A stretch of DNA of 64,000 nt, from positions 248,001 through 312,000 of the forward strand of contig CAWEKD010000005.1 in NCBI GenBank assembly GCA_963809545.1. Direction: 5' to 3'. The notes under the pieces are model-generated. The model was not told the origin of the DNA. It saw only the letters and a list, made by a program, of their open reading frames with translations, and searched no databases. Of the stretch, positions 1 to 8,955 are shown one piece after another; within the stretch, counting starts at the first letter, position 1, and each line of letters begins with the position of its first letter. The DNA is from Natronosporangium sp035305625. Its GTDB lineage: Bacteria; Actinomycetota; Actinomycetes; Mycobacteriales; Micromonosporaceae. Both the position numbers and the translations under genes were made by a program.

Positions 1-1
1 G

Positions 2-244
2 CTGCTGACCGACCTCGGCTTCTCTCCCGAGCCGGCCCCGGAGGCGGATTCGGTCCGGTTGACCACCTGCCCGCTGTTGGCGGCGGCACGGCAGTACCCG
101 GACATCGTCTGCGCGGTCCACTTAGGTCTACTTCGGGGAGTGGCGGAGGAGCACGGCGGGCGGCCCGAGCACCTGGAGCTGGCGCCGTTCGCCGAGCCCG
201 ACGCCTGCCTGCTGCACCTGGATCGGAAGCACGCGACGCCATGA
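2..244 (+). CDS. C-terminal part of an ArsR/SufR-like (COG2345) transcriptional regulator, 5' truncated by the window edge
   Basis: The reading frame is open from the window edge, so only the last 80 codons are seen and the DNA-binding half is missing. The tail has cysteines at visible residues 23, 37 and 69, in the contexts TTCPLL, DIVCAVHLGL and DACLLHL. This Cys...Cys...Cys layout matches the C-terminal cluster domain of SufR-like regulators, where cysteines bind an iron-sulfur cluster. The stop codon overlaps the next start (ATGA at 241-244), so it is co-transcribed with the nitrite reductase genes and is a natural candidate for their NO- or redox-responsive regulator. Family assignment is from the tail only; the ligand role is inference. 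Confidence 0.6.
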   Translation: MLTDLGFSPEPAPEADSVRLTTCPLLAAARQYPDIVCAVHLGLLRGVAEEHGGRPEHLELAPFAEPDACLLHLDRKHATP

Positions 245-1380
245 CCACCGGACCGGCCACCGTGACCACCGCCCCCGCCTCGGACACCGCCGCGCCGGTC
301 CCCCTCCCCGTTCGTTCCTGGCGCCTGCTCCTGCTGCTACCCGCCGGCCTCTGCCTACTCGCCGGGCTCGCCGCCGGACTGGCGCCCCTGGGCCTGTCCC
401 TTCCCCGCCTCCCCGACCGGTTGCTGAACGTCCACGGCATGCTGCTGGTGGTCGGGGTCCTCGGCACCGGGATCGCCTTCACGCGTGCGGTCGCGCTCGG
501 TCACCGGCTCGGCTATCTCGCCCCCGGCCTGCTCGGCGTCGGCGGGCTCGCCCTGGTGTCCCCCGCCCCGCTGCGGGTCGGTCAGCTGCTGCTGCTCGCC
601 GGCGCGCTCGCCTTGCTGCTGCTCTACCGGCCACTGTGGCGGCGGCAGCGGGACCCCGCCGTCCTGCCCCAGGCGTGGGGAGCGGTCCTGGCGACCGGGG
701 CCGCGCTGCTGTGGCTCGCCGGCGTCGCGCTCCCGGCGCTGTTGCCGTGGCTGGCCGGGTTCGCGGTGCTGACCGGGGCGGGGGAACGCGTGGCGCGTAT
801 CCGCCCCCACCTGGGTTCCACCGTGGACCAGGGTGCACTGTTCGCGGCCGGGGCGGTGACCGCCGCAGCCCCGCTCACGCTGCTGTTTCCAGGGCCCGGG
901 CTCCCCCTGTACGGATTGGCGCTGCTCGGGCTCACCGGCTGGCTGCTCCGCCACGAGCCGGCACGGCACCACCTCCGGACGCCCGGCGCGCCCCGGCTCC
1001 GGGCCGCGGCCCTGCTCGCCGGCTACGGCTGGCTGGTGGTAGCGGGGGCGACCTGGCTGTTCGCCGGGGCGGTGGTCGACGGCCTCGGATATGAGGCGAC
1101 CGTCCACGCGGTGGTCCTCGGATTCGCGATCTCGCTGGCGGTGGCCCACACGCCGGTACGCCCGCCGGTGGTGCGGGGTCGCCCCCTGGCCTATCACCCG
1201 GCGCTGTGGCTGCCGCTGGGGCTGTGGCACGGGGCGCTGGTGGGGTGGCTCGGTGGCGACGCGCTCGGGTCCTCCCTCGCTGCCCAGGTCGGTGGGGTGC
1301 TCAGCCTCGGGGTGCTGCTGTTCGGACTGGTCGCCGGCGGGGCGGCCACGTGGGCCGGCCGGAGGAGGGAGGTCCCATGA
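241..1380 (+). CDS. Polytopic membrane protein, NnrS-like, of the nitrite reductase operon
   Basis: A 379-residue integral membrane protein with about eleven or twelve hydrophobic segments and very short loops. Recognisable patterns are an HGMLLVVG stretch near residue 65 and, near the C-terminus, YEATVHAVVLGFAIS followed by AHTPV and a histidine-containing LWHGALVG segment. Conserved histidines in helices of this kind are typical of NnrS-type, haem-copper-associated proteins that relieve NO stress in denitrifiers. The start overlaps the upstream regulator stop, and the stop overlaps the nirK start, so translation is coupled. The NnrS relation rests on topology, His-containing motifs and context; a simple unknown membrane protein is the alternative. 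Confidence 0.5.
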   Translation: MTTGPATVTTAPASDTAAPVPLPVRSWRLLLLLPAGLCLLAGLAAGLAPLGLSLPRLPDRLLNVHGMLLVVGVLGTGIAFTRAVALGHRLGYLAPGLLGVGGLALVSPAPLRVGQLLLLAGALALLLLYRPLWRRQRDPAVLPQAWGAVLATGAALLWLAGVALPALLPWLAGFAVLTGAGERVARIRPHLGSTVDQGALFAAGAVTAAAPLTLLFPGPGLPLYGLALLGLTGWLLRHEPARHHLRTPGAPRLRAAALLAGYGWLVVAGATWLFAGAVVDGLGYEATVHAVVLGFAISLAVAHTPVRPPVVRGRPLAYHPALWLPLGLWHGALVGWLGGDALGSSLAAQVGGVLSLGVLLFGLVAGGAATWAGRRREVP

Positions 1381-4016
1381 GCCGGGCCCGAGGGTTCTCT
1401 CCCCTGCGGGACCTGCCGGCGCTGCTGTGGCTGATCGCCACCGGCGCCGCCACCCTCGTCCACCCGTTCGTCCCCGCGCCCCGCTGGCTGATGATGCATC
1501 TGCTGCTGCTCGGCGCCGTGACCCACTCGATCATGGTGTGGAGTCGACACTTCGCCGACACCCTGCTGCGCCTCGATCCCCCGGTCGGCCCCACCCGTAC
1601 CCGCCGACTGCTGCTGTTGAACGGCGGCGTCCTGGTGGTGATCGCCGGGGTGCTGCTGGCGGTCTGGCCGGTGGTCGCGGTCGGGGCCGGCGCGGTGGTG
1701 CTCGCGGTGGCCTGGCACGGCGTGGACCTGTTCCGGGACCTCCGCCGGGCGCTGGCGGGGCGGTTCGCGATCACGGTGCGGTACTACGTCGCCGCCGCGG
1801 CCATGCTGCCGGTGGGGGCGGGGCTCGGGGCGCTGATGGTGCGCGGCCTCGACGGTCCGCTCCAGCTCCGGGCGATGCTCGCCCACGCCGCCGTGAACGT
1901 GCTCGGCTGGCTGGGCCTGACCGTGGTCGGCACGCTGCTGACGCTGTGGCCCACCATGCTGCGCACCCGGATCGCCGCCGGCACCGAGCGGCGCGCCGCC
2001 ACCGCGCTGCCGGTGTTGCTGTTAGCGGTGTCGACCACCGCCGGCGGCACCCTGGCCGGGGCGCAACCGGCGACGGTGCTCGGTCTGCTGCTCTACCTGG
2101 CCGGGCTGGCGGTGCTCGCCCCACCATTCGCGGCCGCCGCCCGCACCACCCCGCCCCGGCACTTCGCCACCTGGTCGGTGCTGGCCGCGGTGGGTTGGCT
2201 CGTGGGCGGGGTGGCGGCGCTCGCGATCGCGACCGGTACCGCCGACTCCTGGTCCCAGGTGCACGAGCGGGTGGGGTGGATCACCCCGGCGCTGGCCGCC
2301 GGGTTCGCCGCCCAGATCCTGCTCGGCGCCCTCTCCTACCTGATCCCGGTGGCGCTGGGCGGCGGCCCCCGCCCGGTGCGGGCCGCCAATGTGGAGTTGG
2401 ACCGGGGTGGGGCGCTGCGGGTCACCCTGGTCAACGCTTCCCTGCTGGTGAGCCTGCTGCCGGTGCCGAGCGCGGTACGGGTCGTCACCTCGATGCTGGT
2501 GCTGGCGGGGCTGGCCGCCTTTCTTCCCCTGCTGTTCCGGGCCATCCGGGCTTCCCGCCGGGCCAGGGCGGCGATGGCCTCACCACCGGAGGTACCGGCC
2601 GCCCCCACCCCGCCCCGGCGTGGCCCCCTCCCTCCGGCCGCCGACCGTCCCCGCGGGCAGCTGGCCGGATTGGCCGCCACCGGGTTGGCGGTCGTGGTGC
2701 TCGGAGTCGCGGTGGGGGTGGCGGTGGACCCGGTGGCGCTCTCCAGTTCCGGCGCCGGCCGGGACGCGGCCGCGGGGGTCCCCGCCACCGGGGAGGTCAC
2801 CCGGGTCCGGGTGGAGATGGTGGACATGCGATTCGTCCCCGACCGGATCGAGGTGCCGGCCGGCAACCAGCTGGTGATCGACCTGGTCAATGTGGACGAG
2901 GGAGACGTGCACGACCTGGTGCTGGACTCCGGGGTCAGCAGCGGCCGACTCGCCCCCGGTGAGTCGGCGGTGGTGGACGTCGGGGTGGTGGGTCGGGACA
3001 TGGACGGCTGGTGCTCCGTGCTCGGCCACCGGCAGCAAGGCATGGTGTTGCGGGTGGAGGTGAGCGGCGCCTCCTCCGCCGGGCCGGCGCCCACCCCGGC
3101 ACCGGATCCCCACCACTCCGACGGCGCGGACCACCCCCCGCCCCTCGACCTCGCCGCTCCACCACCGCCGGGGTTCCAGGCCCGGGACGCGGCCCTGCCG
3201 CCGCTGTCGGAGCGCCGGGTCCACCGCCACACCTTCACCGTCAGCGAGCTGGAGCAGGCGGTCGCCCCCCACATCACGCAGCGGCTGTGGACCTACCACG
3301 GCACCATGCCCGGCCCGGTGCTGCACGGCCGGGTCGGGGACGAGTTCATCATCACGCTGGTCAACGACGGTACGATCGGCCACTCGATCGACTTCCACGC
3401 CGGCAGTCTGGCCCCTGATCGTCCCATGCGGACCATCGCCCCGGGGGAGTCCCTGACCTACCGGTTCACCGCCACCCGGGCGGGGATCTGGCTGTACCAC
3501 TGCGCGACCATGCCGATGTCGGCCCACATCGCCAACGGCATGTTCGGGGCGGTGGTGATCGAGCCACCCGGATTACCCGCGGTCGACCGCAGTTACCTGC
3601 TGGTGCAGTCCGAGCTCTATCTGGGAGGACCGGGCGGGCAGGTGGACGTCGACAAGCTCGCCGCCGAACAACCGGACCTGGTGGTGTTCAACGGCTACGC
3701 CAACCAGTACGACCACCAGCCGCTGCCGGCGCGGGTCGGGGAGCGGGTCCGGGTATGGGTGCTCAACGCCGGCCCGAACCGGGCCTCCTCATTCCACGTG
3801 GTGGGGGGACAGTTCGACACCGTCTGGTCGGAGGGCGCGTACCAGCTACGGCCGGACGACCCGGGATCGGGCGGCGCCCAGGTGCTGCCGCTGCTGCCGG
3901 CGCAGGGAGGCTTCGTCGAACTGACCTTCCCGGAGGCGGGGCACTATCCGTTCGTGTCGCACGTGATGGTCGACGCGGAACGGGGCGCCCACGGCGTCTT
4001 CCGGGTCACCGACTGA
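1377..4016 (+). CDS. nirK: Copper-containing nitrite reductase with N-terminal membrane domain and extra cupredoxin domain
   Basis: This 879-residue protein reduces nitrite to NO on the outer face of the membrane. Residues 1-470 hold many hydrophobic helices resembling the preceding gene product. Residues about 475-563 form a cupredoxin with a complete type 1 copper set (His512, Cys546, His551, Met556). Residues about 605-879 are the NirK core: type 1 ligands His669, Cys709, His717, Met722; type 2 ligands His674, His708, His862; catalytic Asp672 and His807. The Cys-to-His spacing of eight residues is of the shorter AniA-like kind. The ATG at 1377 was chosen because it follows GGAGGAGGG and overlaps the previous stop; upstream codons in this frame are shadow. 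Ordinary NirK is about 360-380 residues, so two domains are added. Confidence 0.9.
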   Translation: MSRARGFSPLRDLPALLWLIATGAATLVHPFVPAPRWLMMHLLLLGAVTHSIMVWSRHFADTLLRLDPPVGPTRTRRLLLLNGGVLVVIAGVLLAVWPVVAVGAGAVVLAVAWHGVDLFRDLRRALAGRFAITVRYYVAAAAMLPVGAGLGALMVRGLDGPLQLRAMLAHAAVNVLGWLGLTVVGTLLTLWPTMLRTRIAAGTERRAATALPVLLLAVSTTAGGTLAGAQPATVLGLLLYLAGLAVLAPPFAAAARTTPPRHFATWSVLAAVGWLVGGVAALAIATGTADSWSQVHERVGWITPALAAGFAAQILLGALSYLIPVALGGGPRPVRAANVELDRGGALRVTLVNASLLVSLLPVPSAVRVVTSMLVLAGLAAFLPLLFRAIRASRRARAAMASPPEVPAAPTPPRRGPLPPAADRPRGQLAGLAATGLAVVVLGVAVGVAVDPVALSSSGAGRDAAAGVPATGEVTRVRVEMVDMRFVPDRIEVPAGNQLVIDLVNVDEGDVHDLVLDSGVSSGRLAPGESAVVDVGVVGRDMDGWCSVLGHRQQGMVLRVEVSGASSAGPAPTPAPDPHHSDGADHPPPLDLAAPPPPGFQARDAALPPLSERRVHRHTFTVSELEQAVAPHITQRLWTYHGTMPGPVLHGRVGDEFIITLVNDGTIGHSIDFHAGSLAPDRPMRTIAPGESLTYRFTATRAGIWLYHCATMPMSAHIANGMFGAVVIEPPGLPAVDRSYLLVQSELYLGGPGGQVDVDKLAAEQPDLVVFNGYANQYDHQPLPARVGERVRVWVLNAGPNRASSFHVVGGQFDTVWSEGAYQLRPDDPGSGGAQVLPLLPAQGGFVELTFPEAGHYPFVSHVMVDAERGAHGVFRVTD

Positions 4017-6497
4017 TCAGGCGGAGGCCTCCGACGCCGGCTGAGCGGCGGGCGGGGACAGCCGACGATGAGCGACACGCCCCGCGACGGCATCGAGCTG
4101 GCGCAGCACCTCCCCGATCCGGTCCGGAGTGGCCGGTACCGCCAGCAGGTACCCCTGCCCGGCCGGGCACCCGAGCTCGGTGAGCAGCTGCTGCTGCGCA
4201 GCGGTCTCCACCGCCTCGGCCACCACCCGGATCCCGAGCTCCCGGCCAAGCTCCACGGTGGTCCGGACGATCGCGGCCGCCTCCACCGAGTCGGCCATCC
4301 GGGCGGTGAACTTGCCGTCCACCTTCACTTCGTCCAGCGGCACCCGGGTCAGCAGAGTCAACGAGGCGTAGCCGGTGCCGAAGTCGTCCACCGACAGCCG
4401 TACCCCCAACGCCCGCAATCGGGTCAACGCCTCCTGCACGCTGGGCAGGTCGCTGGCGACCGCGGTCTCGGTGATCTCCAGGATCAGGCTCCGCCCGGGC
4501 AGGCGGTGCTTGGCCAGCAGCCCCGCCACCGTATCCGGCAGGCGGGAATCGAGCAGGCTCCGCGCGGACAGGTTGACCGCTACCGGCACGGTCGGGAACG
4601 CACCGGCCCAGCCGGTGGCCGCCGCTAGCGCCCGGTCCAGCACATATCCGGTGAACCGCGCCAGCAGGTCGCTGTTCTCCACCGCCCGGACGAACTCCTC
4701 CGGCGGCAGCAGGCCGCGGTGCGGATGCCGCCATCGCACCAACGCCTCCACACTGACCGGAGCGCCGGTGGCGAGGTCCACCACCGGCTGCAGCGCCAGC
4801 ACCAGCTCATCGGTGCGCTCCAGCGCGGAGCGCAATTCGGCCAGCAACGCCGGCCGGGCGGAGCCGCCGGCGTCCTGCCCCAGGTCGTACCACCCGACGG
4901 TGCCGCCGCTCACCTTCGCCTGCGCCATCGCCGCGGCCGCGCGGCGCAGCAGTTCGGTCAGATCAGCGGTGCCGGCCGGCGCCACCACCAACCCGACCGA
5001 GGCCTCGATGGACACCGGTACGCCACAGATGGTGGCCTGCTCGGCCAACCGCGCGATCAGTTCCCGCCCCCGCTGCACCAGTTGCGTCAGCGCTTCTTCC
5101 AAGGTGTCCCCGGGGGGCTCGGTGACCAGCATCGCGAACTCGTCCCCACCCAGGCGGCCGACCAGATCGCCGGGGCCGGCCGCTTCCCCCAGCCGCTGCC
5201 CGGTGACCGCCAGCACCTGGTCACCGGCGGCGTGGCCGAGCGTGTCGTTGATCTCCCGGAAGTGGTCCACGTCCACCAGCAGCAACGCCACCGGGGCGCC
5301 GTGCCGCATCAACTGCACCGCGGTCTCCCCCCGGGCCAGCAGGGCTGCCCGGTTGAGCAGCCCGGTCAGCGGATCGTGCTGGGCGTCGTGGGTGGACTGG
5401 GTCAGCACCTGGTGCAACTTGTCCCGGGTGGCGGTGTCATGCAGCGCCGCCGCCAACGCGTCCGCGTACGCCTGCATGGCGGACAGTTCCTCATCCCCGG
5501 GTTCCGGATCGGGGAAGTAGACCCGCAGCAGCCCGATCTGTGCCTGGCCGGCCAGTAGCGGCATCACCCAGGGGCGCCCACGGGCGCTGGCCGACGGTAG
5601 CCGCGCCGGTGCGGTGGTCGCCGGCAGGGGCTGGACCCCGCCGTCCGCCTCGGCGACCCAGCCCCGCCAGGGGCCGTCGGGTGGTCCGAGCATGATCTCG
5701 GCCCGTCCGACGGTGAATACCTCCAGCGCGCCTCGCACCCCGGCCTCGGCCACCCGCGCCTCGTCCGGTCGGTTCAGCGAACGGGTGGCCACCGCCAGGG
5801 CGTTCCACATCCGACGGCGCTCCTTGACCCGTACGTGCTGGGTGTACGCGTGGTGCAGCAGCCACAACGCCGTGGGCAGCCCTAAGAGCCAGCGCCAGTC
5901 GGCCTGGCCGATCGCGATCGTGGTCAGGCTGACGGTGACGCTGCCGATCGCCATCGGCAGCTTGTAGGTGAGGGTCCGGTGTAGGGCGGGCCGCACCGCC
6001 ACCCGCCACCGCAACCGGGACATCAGGTGGGCCCCTGCGGTGGTGACCAACAGGTATGCCGCCGCGGCCAGTACCAGTCCGATGGTCACCTTCGGGGTGA
6101 ACGGAGAGCGGTAGGCGGGCCCGGTCAGGGCGCTGAGCACCGCCCCGGCCCCCGCCCCCAACGTGATCACGGCCGCGACCTCCGGCACGGTCCGCGGGAG
6201 AGGGGTCCGATACCGCAGCAGCCGCAACCCGACCGCGGTCAGGAAGCCGGTCAGTAGGGCAGCGGGCACCCAGCCGGCGGGCAGGAGGTAGAGCGCCACG
6301 ATCAGGGCGGCCTCTCCCCAGGCCAGGTAAAACACCGTCCCCGGGGTCCGCACCCGTTGCCGCAGCAGGTGGGACGCGGCCATCACGGCCACCGCGAGCG
6401 CGAACCGCCACCAGGGCGGCGACTCCGGCGCGGTCCAGAGGCCCCCGACCACCGTCACCAGCGCCGCCGCCAGGAGCATGATCCTGGCGTAGGTCAC
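4017..6497 (-). CDS. Membrane-anchored GGDEF-EAL cyclic-di-GMP protein
   Basis: An 826-residue protein for making and/or breaking cyclic di-GMP. The first 200 or so residues carry several membrane helices, followed by a GAF-like linker. The GGDEF domain has an intact GGDEF motif near residue 449 (RLGGDEFAML). The EAL domain follows with VEALVRWRHP near 583, then NLSARS, EITETA, DDFGTGYAS, KVDGKF, AEAVET and GQGYL, so the metal- and substrate-binding residues look present; both activities are possible. The GTG start is preceded by GGAGGGAGGG. Its stop codon abuts the nirK stop with no base between them, so the two operons converge head-on. A TAGCCT box lies further upstream of the start, but I could not settle the promoter. 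Confidence 0.9.
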   Translation of the reverse strand: MTYARIMLLAAALVTVVGGLWTAPESPPWWRFALAVAVMAASHLLRQRVRTPGTVFYLAWGEAALIVALYLLPAGWVPAALLTGFLTAVGLRLLRYRTPLPRTVPEVAAVITLGAGAGAVLSALTGPAYRSPFTPKVTIGLVLAAAAYLLVTTAGAHLMSRLRWRVAVRPALHRTLTYKLPMAIGSVTVSLTTIAIGQADWRWLLGLPTALWLLHHAYTQHVRVKERRRMWNALAVATRSLNRPDEARVAEAGVRGALEVFTVGRAEIMLGPPDGPWRGWVAEADGGVQPLPATTAPARLPSASARGRPWVMPLLAGQAQIGLLRVYFPDPEPGDEELSAMQAYADALAAALHDTATRDKLHQVLTQSTHDAQHDPLTGLLNRAALLARGETAVQLMRHGAPVALLLVDVDHFREINDTLGHAAGDQVLAVTGQRLGEAAGPGDLVGRLGGDEFAMLVTEPPGDTLEEALTQLVQRGRELIARLAEQATICGVPVSIEASVGLVVAPAGTADLTELLRRAAAAMAQAKVSGGTVGWYDLGQDAGGSARPALLAELRSALERTDELVLALQPVVDLATGAPVSVEALVRWRHPHRGLLPPEEFVRAVENSDLLARFTGYVLDRALAAATGWAGAFPTVPVAVNLSARSLLDSRLPDTVAGLLAKHRLPGRSLILEITETAVASDLPSVQEALTRLRALGVRLSVDDFGTGYASLTLLTRVPLDEVKVDGKFTARMADSVEAAAIVRTTVELGRELGIRVVAEAVETAAQQQLLTELGCPAGQGYLLAVPATPDRIGEVLRQLDAVAGRVAHRRLSPPAAQPASEASA

Positions 6498-6630
6498 GAC
6501 CCTCCCTCCATTGACCGGGCCGGGGAGACTTTCTGCGGACGACCCCTCGTCCGCCCATACGGGAGGCTAGGCCATCCGGACCGGTGGGAATAGAGCCGTT
6601 CGGCCCATTCCGAGGTCGCGACTCGATGTT

Positions 6631-6882
6631 CTAGGCGTGATTACGGTCACTCGAGGACTCGTGGTCGCTCCCTTCCGACGGCGCCTGCCCGGGGAACCGG
6701 TCCGGCAGCCGGCGGATGCGTCGATTCATATTGCGGATCAGCAGCACCGTGCTCACCGCGAGCACCGCGATCAGGAACCCGCCGATCGGCCCGGCCAGGC
6801 TGCCGGAACGGGTGTTCCCGAAGTAGTTCTGCGCCAGCTCCATCAGCTCCACGTCTTCACCGTACGCGGAGGGCGAGCGCAC
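6631..6882 (-). CDS. Small single-pass membrane protein of unknown function downstream of mca
   Basis: An 83-residue ORF with one clear membrane helix (GGFLIAVLAVSTVLLI, residues about 34-50) followed by a basic stop-transfer stretch NMNRRIRRLP and a polar acidic tail. It starts 18 bp after the mca stop on the same strand and is probably co-transcribed. The start is uncertain: GTG at 6882 gives 83 residues, while an ATG at 6843 would give a 70-residue form beginning MELAQNYFG, which looks like the more natural N-terminus. I do not recognise a family; the position just after mca suggests a conserved actinobacterial neighbour. Confidence 0.6.
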   Translation of the reverse strand: MRSPSAYGEDVELMELAQNYFGNTRSGSLAGPIGGFLIAVLAVSTVLLIRNMNRRIRRLPDRFPGQAPSEGSDHESSSDRNHA

Positions 6883-6900
6883 CGACAGCGCCAGGGGTGG

Positions 6901-7782
6901 TCAGTCGCGTCCCAGCTCTCGTACCCCGGCGAACAGATCGTCCTCGATCCCGTCCGGGTAGCCCACGTGGGAGCGGGCGAGCTCGTAGTCCTCGGTCGGC
7001 CACACCCGTTGCTGGATCTCCATCGGCACCTGGAACCAGAACCCGTCCGGATCCACCTGGGTGGCGTGTGCCCGCAGCGCGTCGTCCCGCACCGGGAAGT
7101 ACTCCGCGCACGGCACCCGGGTGGTGATCCGGTGGCTGACGTCCGGCCGCTCCTCCCACCGCTTCAGCCAGTCCGTGTACGGCGACTCCAGCCCGGCCGC
7201 CAGCATCGCCTCATGGAGGGCGAGGACCCGGGCCTTGTGGAAGGTCATGTGGTAGTAGAGCTTGAGCGGTTGCCAGGGCGGACCGGCCTCGGGATAACGG
7301 TGGGGGTCCCCGGCCGCTTCGAACGCGGCCATGGAGACCTTGTGGCACATGATGTGGTCCGGGTGCGGGTACCCCCCGGTCTCGTCATAGGTGGTGACCA
7401 CGTGTGGCCGGAACTGGCGCATCAGCGCCACCAGCCGCTCGGCCGCCACCGAGACCTCCTCCAGCGCGAAGCACCCCTCCGGTAGCGGCGGCGGCGGGTC
7501 CCCTTCGGGTAGACCAGAATCGACGAACCCGAGCCAGGCGTGGTCCACTCCCAGGATCGTCCGGGCGGCCTCCATCTCCGCCCGCCGAATCTCGGCGATG
7601 TTCTCCCACACTTCCGGCCGGTCGAGTTTCGGGTTCAGGACGCTGCCTCGCTCCCCACCGGTGCAGGTCACTACCAGCACCGACACCCCCTCGGCGGCGT
7701 ACCGGGCCATGGTGGCCGCACCCTTGCTCGATTCGTCATCCGGGTGGGCGTGCACCGCCATCAGGCGCAGCTGCTCAGTCAC
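6901..7782 (-). CDS. mca: Mycothiol S-conjugate amidase
   Basis: Mca hydrolyses mycothiol S-conjugates of electrophiles and antibiotics to release GlcN-Ins and a mercapturic acid for export, the detoxification arm of mycothiol metabolism. The 293-residue LmbE-like fold shows AHPDDE (His13, Asp16) and PHPDH (His143) as zinc ligands. The SSKG sequence right after HPDDE is characteristic of Mca rather than of the deacetylase MshB. The GTG at 7782 is preferred over longer ATG extensions because GAGGAG lies just upstream and the family begins close to this point. The gene is divergent from the DUF4307 gene; this mca-DUF4307-greA neighbourhood is common in Actinobacteria. Confidence 0.95.
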   Translation of the reverse strand: MTEQLRLMAVHAHPDDESSKGAATMARYAAEGVSVLVVTCTGGERGSVLNPKLDRPEVWENIAEIRRAEMEAARTILGVDHAWLGFVDSGLPEGDPPPPLPEGCFALEEVSVAAERLVALMRQFRPHVVTTYDETGGYPHPDHIMCHKVSMAAFEAAGDPHRYPEAGPPWQPLKLYYHMTFHKARVLALHEAMLAAGLESPYTDWLKRWEERPDVSHRITTRVPCAEYFPVRDDALRAHATQVDPDGFWFQVPMEIQQRVWPTEDYELARSHVGYPDGIEDDLFAGVRELGRD

Positions 7783-7859
7783 GTCGACTCCTCGGTCGTA
7801 GGATGGCACCAATTGTGCCCGCGAAACGTCCCTACCGGGGACGGAGGTGTGAGCTCTCC

Positions 7860-8288
7860 ATGCCCGAAACGACCACTCCCATCTTCCCACCTGGGCGGTA
7901 CGGGCGGCGGCGTGCCCCCGCGCGGCACCGCCGGCTGCGGACCGGGTTGATGGTCGTGCTGCTGGCGGGAGTGATAGCTGTCACCGCCCTGATGGCGTAC
8001 CGGATGGGCCAGATGTACGGACCGGGCCGGCCCTACGACGTCTCGGTGCTCCGGTTCTACGACATCACCGACCACCAGGTGGTGGTGGAGTTCCGCGTGG
8101 TGGTACCCGAGGGGGAGGCCGCGGTCTGCGCGGTGCGGGCCCGGGCGGAGGACGGCAGTGAGGTCGGCCGAGAAGAAGTGCGCGTCGACCCGCCCCACGG
8201 GGAAACCCAGCCGGTGGTGACGCACCGGCTGCGAACCGACCAGCGCCCGGTCACCGGCGAGGTGCAGCGCTGCTGGCAGGCCAGGTAG
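7860..8288 (+). CDS. DUF4307 family membrane-anchored protein
   Basis: A 142-residue protein with a Pro/Arg-rich cytoplasmic N-terminus, one membrane helix (LMVVLLAGVIAVTALMAY, residues about 30-48) and an extracytoplasmic beta-rich domain containing two cysteines (AAVCAVRAR and the near-terminal VQRCWQ) that could pair. DUF4307 proteins are actinobacterial and lack a known function; they are often next to mca and greA, as here. The ATG at 7860 has GGAGG about ten bases upstream. It is divergent from mca across a 77-bp intergenic region. Confidence 0.85.
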   Translation: MPETTTPIFPPGRYGRRRAPARHRRLRTGLMVVLLAGVIAVTALMAYRMGQMYGPGRPYDVSVLRFYDITDHQVVVEFRVVVPEGEAAVCAVRARAEDGSEVGREEVRVDPPHGETQPVVTHRLRTDQRPVTGEVQRCWQAR

Positions 8289-8396
8289 CGCTCGCGCGCC
8301 TCCGCCGCCATCCGCGACCGCGCCGGTCGGCTCACATGACTGGTAGCTTGGAAGTTTGGCCATCGCGCAGGATCCTGTCGACCAAGGAGAGTGTCT

Positions 8397-8894
8397 GTGT
8401 CCGCTGATCGTGAGGCGCCGGTTACCTGGCTGTCCCGAGAGGGGTACGAGAAGCTCCAGGCCGAGCTCAACCAGTTGATCGCCAACCGTCCGATCATCGC
8501 TGCCGAGATCAACGCGCGACGGGAGGAAGGTGATCTACGGGAAAACAGTGGTTATCACGCGGCTCGAGAAGAGCAGGGCAAACAGGAGGCACGGATCCGG
8601 CAGCTACAGGAGCTGCTGCGCAACGCCAAGGTCGGGGACGCCCCGGAGGGGGATCGGGTCTCCCCCGGCACGGTGGTCACGGTCTACTTCGATGACGACC
8701 CAAAGGACACCGAGACCTTCCTGCTTGGCTCCCGGGAGCTGGCCGCGAGCACTGACCTGACGGTCTACAGCCCGGAGTCGGCGCTGGGCACCGCGATCAT
8801 CGGTGCCCGGGCCGGGGAGACGGTGACCTACACCGCTCCCAGCGGGGCGGACGTCAAGGTCACCGTCACCAAGCTGGAGCCGTACACCGGCTGA
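8397..8894 (+). CDS. greA: Transcription elongation factor GreA
   Basis: GreA binds the secondary channel of RNA polymerase and stimulates cleavage of backtracked RNA. The 165-residue product has the N-terminal coiled coil with the acidic tip region (REEGDLRENSGYHAARE) and the C-terminal FKBP-like domain. Two GTG codons lie close together; the one at 8397 is chosen because AAGGAGA at 8384-8390 is seven bases away, whereas the GTG at 8391 directly abuts it. A strong hairpin follows the stop. Confidence 0.95.
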   Translation: MSADREAPVTWLSREGYEKLQAELNQLIANRPIIAAEINARREEGDLRENSGYHAAREEQGKQEARIRQLQELLRNAKVGDAPEGDRVSPGTVVTVYFDDDPKDTETFLLGSRELAASTDLTVYSPESALGTAIIGARAGETVTYTAPSGADVKVTVTKLEPYTG

Positions 8895-8915
8895 GTAGCG
8901 ACCTGATGCTTTCCG

Positions 8916-8951
8916 GTGGGCCACCGCCGCGGTCCCGCGGTGGTGGCCCAC
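8916..8951. terminator. Bidirectional hairpin terminator between greA and ilvA
   Basis: Two 17-base arms (8916-8932 and 8935-8951) are complementary except at one position (G opposite T). The hairpin sits between convergent greA and ilvA, with no clear U-tract, as is usual in high-GC actinobacteria. Confidence 0.8.
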
Positions 8952-8955
8952 TGGT

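Noticed and set aside
1091..2962. Plus-strand 623-codon frame overlapping the NnrS-like and nirK genes
   Set aside because: Arg/Gly-rich, no domain, out of frame with two well-supported genes.
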